A stretch of 56,937 nucleotides of DNA from Andalucia godoyi (taxonomy: Eukaryota; Discoba; Jakobea; Jakobida; Andaluciidae), in NCBI GenBank assembly GCA_009859145.1, contig VRVR01000014.1, positions 335,373 through 392,309 of the forward strand. The letters are read 5' to 3'. A program made the translations under genes and the position numbers. Position 1 is the first letter of the stretch. Each line of letters opens with the position of its first letter. Under the pieces are notes generated by a model. The model was not told where the DNA came from, made no database searches, and saw only the letters and a program-made list of their open reading frames with translations. Below are positions 1-9,423 of this stretch, piece by piece.

Positions 1-132
1 CAGTCAGTCCGTATTTTTTCCAGATATCCTTTCACAACGATTATCTCTTGGAAGCTATTGGAAAAGGAGAAAAGAAAGCAAAGCAAAGTAAAGCAAAAAA
101 GCACCAACAACAAAAACAGCGTCGTGTTTGGA

Positions 133-969
133 ATGGGGTTATTTGGATCAAAGCACCACGAAGTGCTGAAGTACATTCCGGACAAGTACCGCAGCGTTGA
201 AGACGTGTATGAAGCGCTTCGTCGGAAGGGCGTTGAGTCCTCTGAGCTGGTGTTTTTCGTGGATTTCACAAAGTCGAATCACACTTCTGGGACACGGACT
301 TTTGGAGGGCGTTGTCTGCATGCGATTGACCAGTTCACGAAGAACCCATATGAGCGAGGAATCGAAGTACTTGGGCGGACGCTTTCGCGGTTTGACGACG
401 ACGGGTTCATTCCGGGGTTCGGATTCGGGGATGTGACAACGGCCGATCGCGCGGTGTTTGCGCTCGAGAATTTGGTTCCGGAGGAAAGCAAGGGCATTTT
501 GAACAGTATGAAAGGGTTTGAGAGAGTGGCGTTTTCGTACCGGTGCACTGTTCCCCAGGTGTTTGACCACATGAGCGGACCGACTAGCTTTGCTCCCGCA
601 ATCCACAAGGCGATTGAGATTGTCCGCGCGTCCGGAAACCGATACCACATTGCAGTCATCATTGCCGATGGACAGGTCAGTCCGGGATCGCCAATGCAAG
701 AAACGGTCGCAGCCATCCAAGCGGCATCACACTATCCACTCAGCATCGTTTGCTTGGGCGTTGGAGACGGACCATTCAGCGACATGCATCACTTTGACGA
801 CAAGCTTCCAGGACGCGAGTTTGACAATTTCCAGTTCGTTGAGATGGCCGAGCTCGAGAAGAAGTACAAGGAAGAGCAGTTTGATGCGGCTTTCGCATGC
901 GCCGCATTGCAGGAGATTCCGGATCAGTACAAGTCCATTGTGAATCTCGGATATTTCAATCGATCCTGA
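133..969 (+). CDS. Short copine-type vWA domain protein, probably N-myristoylated
   Basis: The protein has 278 residues and is essentially one copine/vWA domain (about residues 38-265). The metal-site motif appears as DFTKSN near residue 45, and an IADGQVSP segment lies near residue 177, as in copines and in plant RGLG proteins. There are no C2 domains, which animal copines have, and no RING, which RGLG proteins have. The ATG at 133 was chosen because it gives MGLFGSK, a good N-myristoylation motif (Gly2, Ser6). The open frame upstream has only a TTG and is lysine-rich. By family the protein probably works at a membrane as a protein-interaction module; the partner is unknown. Family assignment is firm; exact function is not. 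Confidence 0.85.
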   Translation: MGLFGSKHHEVLKYIPDKYRSVEDVYEALRRKGVESSELVFFVDFTKSNHTSGTRTFGGRCLHAIDQFTKNPYERGIEVLGRTLSRFDDDGFIPGFGFGDVTTADRAVFALENLVPEESKGILNSMKGFERVAFSYRCTVPQVFDHMSGPTSFAPAIHKAIEIVRASGNRYHIAVIIADGQVSPGSPMQETVAAIQAASHYPLSIVCLGVGDGPFSDMHHFDDKLPGREFDNFQFVEMAELEKKYKEEQFDAAFACAALQEIPDQYKSIVNLGYFNRS

Positions 970-1473
970 GCAATACGCGCAGCGTACAATAACGGGAAAA
1001 ATGCAAAAGACTCGGTGTTTTTCTTTTGGGTCTGTGCCCCCCCCCCTCCCCTTCTCTCTCTCTCTCTCTGGAGTTCAATCTTCCTGGACGTGTCGGAGTT
1101 TAGTAGCAGGCATGTGCTCGTATGTGCTGTCCACAGCTCGCAAGTGGAAGAGCTTTGCTCGTACCTCGAAGTGAGATTGTCCCAAGAATCTCGCAAGGCT
1201 CTACAAAATGCTTTCTGCGATTTGATCAAATGATTTGTTTCTATTTGCTCGTGCATTCGATTTGCGTGATCATTGATCACGGATGATGAGGATGACGAAC
1301 GCGAAAAGAGTACTTAAACTCGTACTCCTTCGATTTGTTTGAATTTTTTTTCTTTTTCTTTTTCTTTTCTTTTCTCCTTTCTCTTTCCACTTCTTCTTTT
1401 CTTCTTATTGTTTTCGTTTTCCTGATTCGCTCTACATTCTGTACATCGACATCTGTTTTTTTTTTCAGTCATC
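970..1473. other. Intergenic region with CT repeat and long pyrimidine tract
   Basis: No gene is seen. A C run and a CT microsatellite lie at about 1038-1070. From about 1320 the plus strand becomes very pyrimidine-rich and ends in a T run and CAG at 1466-1468, five bases before the next ATG. The tract looks like a 3' splice site of a leader intron or a trans-splicing acceptor. Confidence 0.5.
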
Positions 1474-4400
1474 ATGGGGAGCGTCATGCGAGCGGGTTTC
1501 ACTGCCTGTTTGGCTCTGTTTGTTTGCTTATGCGTTTCTCCGGCACATGCCGCCTGGAACCAAACGTTTGCTTTGGCTGTCGATGGATACACTACGCAGT
1601 CCGGATTTGGAACGTCAGTCGCTGTAGACGGCAACTACGCTGTTGTTGGAAGCTACGGATCTAACACGGCATACTTCTTCGCGAAGACGAATGGTGTCTG
1701 GAGCAAGACCGCTGTGGCCGCAGTTACAGGATATACTGCGCAGGCAGGGTTTGGATCCAGCGTTGCCATTTCTGGAGACTATGCCATCGTCGGCGCTCCT
1801 GCCGCTGGTCGAGCATATATCTTTGCACGAAACACCGCGACAGGTGCCTGGGGTACTACCGCCGTCACCACGATTTCGGCGTATTCGGCTACCTCCAACT
1901 TTGGATACTCGGTGAGCATGCAGGGGTCCACCGCTGTCGTGGGATCGTACACTGGAAATCGTGCGTATATCTTCGTCCGCTCTGGAAGCTCGTGGAGCGC
2001 GACCGCTGCGGCAACGCTGACCTCCTCCGATGCGTTCTACGGTGCAGCAGTTTCAGTGTCCGGGAACACGGTTGCTGTTGGTGCTCCTGGTACAAACAAG
2101 GTGTACCTTTACACACAGTCTACTGCTGGTGCGTGGAGCACAACTCCGTCCCTCACATTGGACGGACAAGTCTCGCAAACGTACTTTGGATCTTCGGTTG
2201 CCGTCGGCAGTTCTTGCATGGTTGTGGGTACTGGAATTAGCAAGGCTTTTGTGTTCTGCAAATCTAACAACCAGTGGACCAAAACCGTCACGGCGACGAT
2301 TGACTCGTATGCTGGCGCAGAACTCTATTTTGGCTCTTCTGTGGCGATTTCCGACAATTCTATTGTGATCGGAGCGTACGGAACCAACAAGGTGTTTGTC
2401 TTTGACAAAAATAGCGATTCCTCTTGGCCGGTGACTGCAACGCGAGTGATCAACCGGTATGCGACGTCCAACAGCTTCGGAAAGACAGTGTCCATTTCTG
2501 GTGACTTCATTTTCGTTGGTGCTCCCGACACAACGCAGGCTGCGTATTTTATCCCCAGTGTTTGCGGAAGTGGAACGTACGGAGCGAGTGCGTCCAGTTG
2601 CACGAGCTGTCCTGCCGGAACTTACAGTGCTGTTGAAGGAGCAGCGACTGCAGCACTGTGCACCGCTTGTCCGGCGGGTACTGCGAGTTCCACGGTTGGC
2701 GCTTCTGCAGTGTCTCAGTGTGTCGCATGCTTGCCTGGTTCGTTTAGCTCCTCCACAGGAGCTGCTACTTGCAGTGCATGCCCTGTTGGTACTTTCAGTG
2801 CGGCTGCTGGCGCTACTTCCTGTTCGTCGTGCCCTGCGGGAACTTTTAATCCGTCAACGGGTGGAGCAGCAGCAGCATCGTGTCTCGAGTGCCCTGCGGG
2901 TTCTTTTGGAGCTACTGCTGGTTTGGCGGCATGCAGCCCTTGCGGAGCTGGATCATACAGCGGTGTCCTGGGATCTCAGACTTGTTCGTTGTGCCCAGTA
3001 GGAACCTCGAACCCCAATCCAGGATCGAATGCAGCTTCTGCTTGCGCTCCATGTGCGACCGGATTGTTCGCGGACGTTGTCGGCCTATCCACCTGCAAGG
3101 CGTGCCCCGCGGGATCGTTCTCGGGATCCACTGGATCAACATCATGCGCCACTTGTGCTGCGGGATCGTATTCGACTGGATCCGCACCTGCGTGTTCACT
3201 GTGCCCGGCGGGCTCGTTTAATCCATCCACGGGTGGCTCTGCGTTGGCCTCTTGCCAAGCGTGCCCCGCGGGATCGTTCTCGGGATCCACTGGATCAACA
3301 TCATGCGCCACCTGTGCTGCGGGATCGTATTCGACTGGATCCGCATCTGCTTGTTCACTGTGCCCGGCGGGCTCGTTTAATCCATCCATGGGTGGCTCTG
3401 CGTTGGCCTCTTGCCAAGCGTGCGCTGCTGGATCGTTTTCCGACGTCGGTGCTTCGGCTTGCTCTCTTTGCCCTGCCGGGTCGTTTTCACCGGTCAATGC
3501 TGTAGCTTGTTCACCGTGCGCCGCTGGTACGTTCTCCGATACGGCAGGTCTGGCAACGTGCGCTGCTTGCCCTCGCGGATCGTTTTCATCCCAGACTGGA
3601 GCCACCACGTGCGCCCTCTGTGACGCTGGCCACTTTTCAGCGAATGATGGTGCGACTTCGTGTGATGCATGCCCCATTGGAACCTACCAGACTGCCACGG
3701 GTACCTCCTCTTGTGTTCCTTGCCCGGCTGGAACGAGCAATGTCGGTACAGGGGCAGTTTCTGCGGATTCGTGTGCGCTGTGCCCGGCCGGCTCGTATTC
3801 TGCTGCTGGATCTTCGGGATGCATTCTGTGCGAAGCTGGAAAGTTCTCCTCTGTTGCTGGAAGCGGTGTTTGCGAGTCATGCCCGCAGGGATCATTCGGA
3901 GCAACACCCGGTGCAACGCAATGTGCAACATGCCCTGCTGGCTCTTATTCAAACATTGCTGGTTCAGTAGCGTGCACACAGTGTGATCCTGGGTTTTTCA
4001 ACCCTGCAACTGGTTCGTCGTCTTCAAAGGACTGCGGATTGTGTCCCGTGGGAACCTACGCGGATGCTTCAGGTAGTTCTGCCTGTGCATCATGCCCTGC
4101 GGGTACATTCAACGGCAACCAGGGATCCACTGGAGCAAGTGCTTGCTTGTCTTGCCCTGCTGGCTCGTTCTCTGCCACTCCGGCATCTGGCGTGTGTGAT
4201 CAGTGTCCCGCCGGTACGTTCACCGCCGACAACGGACAATCATCGTGCGCAGCTTGCCCATCTGGACAGTTTTCACAAACGAATGGATCAGTTGCATGCG
4301 ATCTGTGCCCGGTCGGAACGTTCAATCCGTCCACGGGGTCGTCAACTGCTTCTGCATGTGTTGCATGTGCCGCTGGAACCGCTTCCAGTCAGATTGGATC

Positions 4401-5532
4401 CTCTGCTTGCGCAGCCTGCCCGACCGGAACGTATGCTGATTTGACTGGCCAAGCAGCGTGCACAGCCTGCCCTGCGGGTACCGTGAACTCCAATACCGGC
4501 TCAGCTTCGGCGGACGCTTGTGTTGCCTGTGTCGCTGGTACATACTCTGACGCGACAGCAACATCTTGCGCCGCTTGTGCTGCTGGATCGTATGCAGCCA
4601 CTGCTGGTAGCGCATCCTGTTCCGCATGTGCAGCCGGATCGTTCGCAAGCTCTGCCGGTGCAGTCACTTGTGATTTGTGTCCTGCGGGACAGTTCTCAAA
4701 CGCGACAGGCTCCACGAGTTGCGACCAGTGTCCGTCTGGGACATTTCGCGCGGATGTTGGTGGACAGTCGGTTTCTGACTGCTCCCCTTGCGCAGCGGGC
4801 TCTTTCTCGTCGACGGAAGGCAGTGCAGCGTGCAACTTGTGTCTGCCAGGGTCCTTTGCCTCTTCGGCAGGCTCGTTGGCTTGTTCCGAGTGTCCCGTTG
4901 GAACGTACAACAAGGAGTCTGGATCTGTGGATGAGACTGCCTGCACCCCTTGCGGCGCTGGATCTTACGCCGACGCGACAGGCTCTTCTGTTTGCAACCT
5001 CTGCCCTGCAGGCTCGTACAGTGATGCCACGGGCGCTTCCAGCGCAGACGCATGCACCAAGTGCCCTGCCGGAACCTTCTCTTCATCAGTTGGAGAAGTC
5101 TCGGTAGATTCGTGTGCTCCTTGCGAAGCTGGCTTCTACAATGACGTGGAGGGTGCCACAGTCTGCCAGGCATGCTTGCCCGGAACATTTGGCAACTCCA
5201 CCGGAGCAGTCTCTTCGGAGGCGTGCCAGCCATGCCAGCCGGGATCGTACGCGCCCACTTCTGGGTCTGCAAGCTGCTCGTTGTGCAATCCGGGTACCTT
5301 CAATCCGAGCTACGGCGCGGTCAACACAACCCAGTGCACCTCCTGTTCGGCCGGCACGTATGGACCTGCTCCTGGACTGACCACCTGTGTGTCGTGCCCG
5401 GTCAACCAGACCTCCCCGATCGCATCGATTTCGGTCTCCGATTGCTACACGAGTGTTTCGTTTGCAGTGCCGATCACGATGTCATCCATATTTGCAGTGA
5501 TTGTTTCTTTATTCGGAATGTTGACAATGTAG
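1474..5532 (+). CDS. Large secreted/surface protein: propeller plus GCC2/GCC3 cysteine repeats
   Basis: The 1352-residue protein starts with a signal peptide (about residues 1-26, ending AHAA). Seven FG-GAP-like repeats follow to about residue 360, each with an FGxSVAxxGxxxVVGA pattern, consistent with a seven-bladed beta-propeller. The rest to about residue 1330 is an ephrin-receptor-like GCC2/GCC3 repeat array with about 53 CxxC motifs, typically followed by PAGTF or PAGSF. The last 20 residues are hydrophobic with no basic cytoplasmic tail, which suggests a GPI-anchor signal rather than a transmembrane anchor. It is probably a cell-surface or wall adhesin-like protein. A 159-bp tandem duplication lies inside the repeat array. 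The start is fixed by the signal peptide. Confidence 0.85.
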   Translation: MGSVMRAGFTACLALFVCLCVSPAHAAWNQTFALAVDGYTTQSGFGTSVAVDGNYAVVGSYGSNTAYFFAKTNGVWSKTAVAAVTGYTAQAGFGSSVAISGDYAIVGAPAAGRAYIFARNTATGAWGTTAVTTISAYSATSNFGYSVSMQGSTAVVGSYTGNRAYIFVRSGSSWSATAAATLTSSDAFYGAAVSVSGNTVAVGAPGTNKVYLYTQSTAGAWSTTPSLTLDGQVSQTYFGSSVAVGSSCMVVGTGISKAFVFCKSNNQWTKTVTATIDSYAGAELYFGSSVAISDNSIVIGAYGTNKVFVFDKNSDSSWPVTATRVINRYATSNSFGKTVSISGDFIFVGAPDTTQAAYFIPSVCGSGTYGASASSCTSCPAGTYSAVEGAATAALCTACPAGTASSTVGASAVSQCVACLPGSFSSSTGAATCSACPVGTFSAAAGATSCSSCPAGTFNPSTGGAAAASCLECPAGSFGATAGLAACSPCGAGSYSGVLGSQTCSLCPVGTSNPNPGSNAASACAPCATGLFADVVGLSTCKACPAGSFSGSTGSTSCATCAAGSYSTGSAPACSLCPAGSFNPSTGGSALASCQACPAGSFSGSTGSTSCATCAAGSYSTGSASACSLCPAGSFNPSMGGSALASCQACAAGSFSDVGASACSLCPAGSFSPVNAVACSPCAAGTFSDTAGLATCAACPRGSFSSQTGATTCALCDAGHFSANDGATSCDACPIGTYQTATGTSSCVPCPAGTSNVGTGAVSADSCALCPAGSYSAAGSSGCILCEAGKFSSVAGSGVCESCPQGSFGATPGATQCATCPAGSYSNIAGSVACTQCDPGFFNPATGSSSSKDCGLCPVGTYADASGSSACASCPAGTFNGNQGSTGASACLSCPAGSFSATPASGVCDQCPAGTFTADNGQSSCAACPSGQFSQTNGSVACDLCPVGTFNPSTGSSTASACVACAAGTASSQIGSSACAACPTGTYADLTGQAACTACPAGTVNSNTGSASADACVACVAGTYSDATATSCAACAAGSYAATAGSASCSACAAGSFASSAGAVTCDLCPAGQFSNATGSTSCDQCPSGTFRADVGGQSVSDCSPCAAGSFSSTEGSAACNLCLPGSFASSAGSLACSECPVGTYNKESGSVDETACTPCGAGSYADATGSSVCNLCPAGSYSDATGASSADACTKCPAGTFSSSVGEVSVDSCAPCEAGFYNDVEGATVCQACLPGTFGNSTGAVSSEACQPCQPGSYAPTSGSASCSLCNPGTFNPSYGAVNTTQCTSCSAGTYGPAPGLTTCVSCPVNQTSPIASISVSDCYTSVSFAVPITMSSIFAVIVSLFGMLTM
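3100..3417 (+). repeat. 159-bp tandem duplication in the cysteine-repeat array
   Basis: Two copies, 3100-3258 and 3259-3417, differ at only about four positions. The unit is 53 codons, so frame is kept. The third position after it (3418 on) diverges at once, so the array grew recently by one unit, probably by unequal exchange. Confidence 0.9.
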
Positions 5533-5713
5533 ACAAATGAAACGACAACAGACAAAGGAAAACGTAGAATTAAAAAAAGCAATAAGCAAAAAGCAGAAAA
5601 ACAAAACAAAACCAAACCAAACTAAAAAACAAAAACAAAAACAAAAACAAAAAAAACGCGAGAATTCAAATATAAGAAACACGGAGGAGAGGAAGCGGAG
5701 AAGGGTAAAAACT

Positions 5714-7465
5714 TCAAGCCGCAACAGTGTCCCAGAATGGACACACGTCATTTCCAAGGCCAGTTTCAACAGACAGTGGAAGTGTGATGTCGTACGTGGT
5801 AGCCTGGCTGTCATACAACGGCCAGCGAACACCCAGTCCGGACGGCTGGTTGGGATCTGCGGACTTTGCAAAGTTCGCCCACGCTGTTCCAAACGCGCTT
5901 GCAACCGCCTTGTCATCCTTGCTAAACGCACCAATGACAGGGGGCCACGCATTTCCAAAGACGAACACGAGTTCGGAGGCGTGGAAATCTCCGAGAACGT
6001 CCCAGAGGATGTTCTTTCTCGGATATGTAAACTGGTAAGAGTAGACCGGCACAAACTCTGCGAGCGAACGCAGTGCTCGTCGAGCCGCACATAAGAAGAA
6101 GTAATCCCGGAACACTGCCTGTGCACGGGCAACTTGATTTCCATATTTCTCGAGCGGGTATTGAGCAAGCACGTCTTCTGTGATGGATTCGTTGAAGAAA
6201 TGCGCAATGAGCAATTCCAAAGAGTGCTCATTGTAAGGGAACATCACACCTTTGACGATGATGGGCATTACTGGTAAAAAGATGGATCCTTCTTCCTTGT
6301 TTGTTCCCATGATAATCGGGACCTTGTTGAACTTTCCGCTGCGCACCAAGTTGAGTGGCAAATCCGGAAGTCCGTCTTGCGACCCGTCAATCGTGGGGCC
6401 GAAAGGCATGACCGGGAAGAGGGCAGGCAAGTAGTCGCTGAGCTTTCCGAGCTGCGGATATGCGGCAAGCATGACTTCGGGGTAGTTCACGAATGTGTCC
6501 CAGTTGACTGCGTCTGCCGTCTGCCCCGGCCCAAGAACGGTGACATGTCCTTCAAACAGCTGACCAACCGTCTTTCCTCGCAAGCAACTCAGCAGCTGCG
6601 GACCTTCACGCGGGCATCCCCTCGCTTCTGCCCAGTCCCGGGAAAACTGCACGGAATTCTCCCACGTGACAAAGAACTGCGGCGCATCAAAGGTTCCCGA
6701 TTCAACAATCGCCTTCTGGAACAGTCCCGCAGAAGCAGGCGATGCAACGTGGTACGCAACAGAGAAGCCGCCTGCCGATTCGCCCGAGATGGTGACCTTT
6801 CCATTATCACCACCAAACGCCGAGATCGCATTGTGGACAAACCGAAGAGCCATTCGCTGATCCTGGACTCCGTAGTTCCCCGTCGACCCGGACTCAGCAA
6901 GCAGCTCGGGCAACGCAAGGAACCCGAGTGCCGACAGCCGATAATTATGCGTAACGACAATGATGTTCTGCGCATCCGCAAGATTTGCACCGTCATACAG
7001 CCCAAACTCGAATCCGTCCCCCAGCACATATCCGCCTCCATAAATCCAAAACAGCGTCGACAGCGACCCGGCACTCGGGAAAGAGCCGTCAGCATTCAGC
7101 GGTACCCAAACGTTCAGATACAGGCAGTCTTCAACCCCCGCAGTAATGTATTTCCCAAGATGCAGGTTCAGCTGCGGACACGGCATCCGCGCAACCAAAT
7201 CGCCCTTCTCCTCCGTCCACGTGCTCACACCAACAGTCGGCTTCAGCCGAAGCTCGCCTACTGGTGGCTGCGCAAACGGAATCCCCAGGAACGACACGAC
7301 GCGCGACCCCGGCGCACGGTACCCCCGAACGGGTCCGTACGGAGTGCTTACCTTGTACTCCACCTGCGACTCTGCTGCATCCACACCGCCGCTCATCAAC
7401 ACTCCTCCAAACAACACCAGCGAAAACATCATCAACGACAACGACAACGACGGACCCTTGCTCAT
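5714..7465 (-). CDS. Secreted type-B carboxylesterase
   Basis: The product has 583 residues and belongs to the alpha/beta-hydrolase carboxylesterase/cholinesterase family. A signal peptide occupies about residues 1-31. The family signature GIPFAQPPVGELR is at about 61-73 and EDCLYLNVW at about 112-120. The nucleophile elbow GESAGG places the catalytic Ser at residue 230, and FHASELVFVFGN near the C-terminus carries the catalytic His. It should hydrolyse carboxylic esters outside the cell or in the secretory pathway; the substrate cannot be read from sequence. The ATG at 7465 is the first true ATG and opens the signal peptide; the frame further upstream has only a TTG. It converges with the surface-protein gene across about 180 A-rich bases. 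Confidence 0.9.
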   Translation of the reverse strand: MSKGPSLSLSLMMFSLVLFGGVLMSGGVDAAESQVEYKVSTPYGPVRGYRAPGSRVVSFLGIPFAQPPVGELRLKPTVGVSTWTEEKGDLVARMPCPQLNLHLGKYITAGVEDCLYLNVWVPLNADGSFPSAGSLSTLFWIYGGGYVLGDGFEFGLYDGANLADAQNIIVVTHNYRLSALGFLALPELLAESGSTGNYGVQDQRMALRFVHNAISAFGGDNGKVTISGESAGGFSVAYHVASPASAGLFQKAIVESGTFDAPQFFVTWENSVQFSRDWAEARGCPREGPQLLSCLRGKTVGQLFEGHVTVLGPGQTADAVNWDTFVNYPEVMLAAYPQLGKLSDYLPALFPVMPFGPTIDGSQDGLPDLPLNLVRSGKFNKVPIIMGTNKEEGSIFLPVMPIIVKGVMFPYNEHSLELLIAHFFNESITEDVLAQYPLEKYGNQVARAQAVFRDYFFLCAARRALRSLAEFVPVYSYQFTYPRKNILWDVLGDFHASELVFVFGNAWPPVIGAFSKDDKAVASAFGTAWANFAKSADPNQPSGLGVRWPLYDSQATTYDITLPLSVETGLGNDVCPFWDTVAA

Positions 7466-7589
7466 CCTCGAAACACGCACGCACACAGATTCACGCAATC
7501 TCTCTCTTATCAATCCCAAGGAAACCTCCAATGTTTTTTAACACTTACAAACAGTAACAAAGAAAACAAAACCAAAAAAATATACATAT

Positions 7590-7622
<33 letters not shown>

Positions 7623-7948
7623 GAGGTATGTTTATAACATTCAAACGCCATTTAATTAATGAAATTGGATTCTCCGCTTGTCCCCCACTACGACTGGTGA
7701 GCAAGAAAGGCAAGAAGCAACAGGAAGTTGCACTTCAACTTATGGACTATGAAAGCTTTCATTGTGTGTTGAAACTGTGTATTGGTCTTTTGTATCTATT
7801 GGTTTTGTATTTATTGGTTTTCACTTGTACGAGTTTTAATAACGAGAATGTTTTAATTATAATTATTGAGTTATTTATCATTTCTTAATAAATATATTTA
7901 TTTTTGAATTCTTGCAAGTAGCGCGCTCAGACTGTGGTTGAGAGACTG
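7466..7948. other. Divergent promoter region with AC/AT microsatellite
   Basis: This gap separates two divergent genes and must hold both promoters. It contains an (AC)n(AT)n microsatellite at about 7581-7622 and is AT-rich near 7850-7910. No gene is seen. Confidence 0.5.
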
Positions 7949-8995
7949 ATGGAGCGGATTTTGAGTCGGTTTCCGGTACGTCCGGTGTTTTGTTTTGCGT
8001 ATGGATCGTCGGTGTTTAAGCAGGCGACGAACATGGCTGCGTCTGCGAATCGGATGCTTGACTTGATTCTTGCGGTTGATGATTCGCATGGTTTCCACAC
8101 AGAGAATCTGAAGGCGAACCCAAATGACTATCCGTTGTCGCTGCGGGTTGCAGGTGCATCGGCGATTACGAGGATTCAGGAGGAATTCGGCGCAAAAGTG
8201 TACTTCAATACGCTGGTGGATGTAGAGCCGTCGTTACTTGCTGGGGTTGACAACCTCGCTGTGGTGCCGTCGAAGCTCAAGTACGGAGTGGTCTCTGTGG
8301 ACCATTTGAAAAGGGATCTTATGCAGTGGGAGAGCCTGTATGTCGCGGGCAGGATGCAGAAGCCGATCCGAGTGCTGCACTGTGATAATCCAGACATTAT
8401 GGGCGTGTGGCAGCCCAGGAACCTTGAAATGGCGTGCTCGGCTGCATCACTGTTCTCATCGCATGCGCAGTACGTGCGCCGGAAGACACGCGACGAGCCG
8501 TGTGCAGACATATCGGTTGCAAAGACGGAGTTTTACGAGCGGATAGCAATGTTCTCGTATGCTGGAGACATTCGCATGGGCGTTGCAGAGAACAACAACA
8601 AGATCCAGGATCTTGTTGCGGGATGTTTTGAAGAATGGAACAAGATGTATGAGCCCGTCCTGAACCGTATCCCTGGCCTTTATGTGCGAGACGACTCGTT
8701 TACGCTGCGCCCGTCCTCGTCGAACGTGCAAACGTGGTTCAGTGTGCTGCCCAAGGATATTCGAGATGACGTCTGCGAACTGCTTGATTCTACTGAGGAA
8801 AATGCGCTGCAGTCCGCGTCCTTTGTAGGCGCATTCGGAGACACTTTGCGAGACATTGTCCGCGAGTCCAGCACCGCACAGACGATGAAGGGCTTCGTGT
8901 CCTCCGGGCCCATCAAGTCGTTTGTGTACGTTTCAGAAAAGGTCAAAAAGGCGCTTGCTTCGCAACCAAAGTCTGCTGCCGCCCAGATGAGCTAG
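7949..8995 (+). CDS. TAM41: Mitochondrial CDP-diacylglycerol synthase, Tam41 family
   Basis: The product has 348 residues, a normal length for the family. It makes CDP-diacylglycerol from phosphatidic acid and CTP at the mitochondrial inner membrane, feeding cardiolipin synthesis. The N-terminal motif FCFAYGSSVFKQ matches the nucleotidyltransferase GS motif of Tam41, followed by DLILAVDDSHGFH with the acidic residues of the active site. Later conserved blocks include KYGVVS and the AGDIRMGVAENNNKI segment. The ATG at 7949 was chosen because the frame upstream has only a GTG start. No obvious mitochondrial presequence is visible, so import may rely on internal signals. Confidence 0.9.
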   Translation: MERILSRFPVRPVFCFAYGSSVFKQATNMAASANRMLDLILAVDDSHGFHTENLKANPNDYPLSLRVAGASAITRIQEEFGAKVYFNTLVDVEPSLLAGVDNLAVVPSKLKYGVVSVDHLKRDLMQWESLYVAGRMQKPIRVLHCDNPDIMGVWQPRNLEMACSAASLFSSHAQYVRRKTRDEPCADISVAKTEFYERIAMFSYAGDIRMGVAENNNKIQDLVAGCFEEWNKMYEPVLNRIPGLYVRDDSFTLRPSSSNVQTWFSVLPKDIRDDVCELLDSTEENALQSASFVGAFGDTLRDIVRESSTAQTMKGFVSSGPIKSFVYVSEKVKKALASQPKSAAAQMS

Positions 8996-9423
8996 TGTTT
9001 ATTAATGTGCTGTGTACTGGCATATATATATATATATATATATATAATGTTAAGGATGTGTGTGTGTGGAAGAACAAGCTTTGCATTCTGTCGTTGGCTG
9101 GTCCGTGTGTCGCTTTTCTCAATATGGCCATGTTGCAGACCTTTCCCCGAATGCTCCATTAAATAAAAAGAGGAGTTCTGGGTTCGTTCGACGGTGCCTG
9201 CCGTAGGGGAAGACTATCTCTCTATCTCTCTATGCAAAATGTGCGAAACTTCCTCAGTCCCAATGGTGGTGTATTCACGCTCAAGCAGCCGTTGACGCGT
9301 GGCGAGGTACTGAGGACGGCGACGCACAGAGACAAACGGGCGATCTGAGCGGGCACCGAAAATCTCGGGGAGGGAGGGATTGGCGTGGCGAAGTACGAAA
9401 CAGCGGCACAGCGGATCATTTAG
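8996..9423. other. Intergenic region with AT microsatellite
   Basis: An (AT)n run lies at about 9021-9047, just after the Tam41 stop. A possible poly(A) signal AATAAA occurs near 9163. No gene is seen. Confidence 0.45.

Noticed and set aside
148-720. 190-codon minus frame under the copine-type gene
   Set aside because: It is fully antisense to a conserved domain and has no known family.
2459-5380. Many long open frames in other frames and on the minus strand inside the surface-protein gene
   Set aside because: They mirror the repetitive CPAG-type codons of the real frame; none has its own domain or start context.
7581-7622. AC/AT repeats here and near 9021 considered as structured arrays
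   Set aside because: They are simple microsatellites with no spacers; not CRISPR or regulatory arrays.
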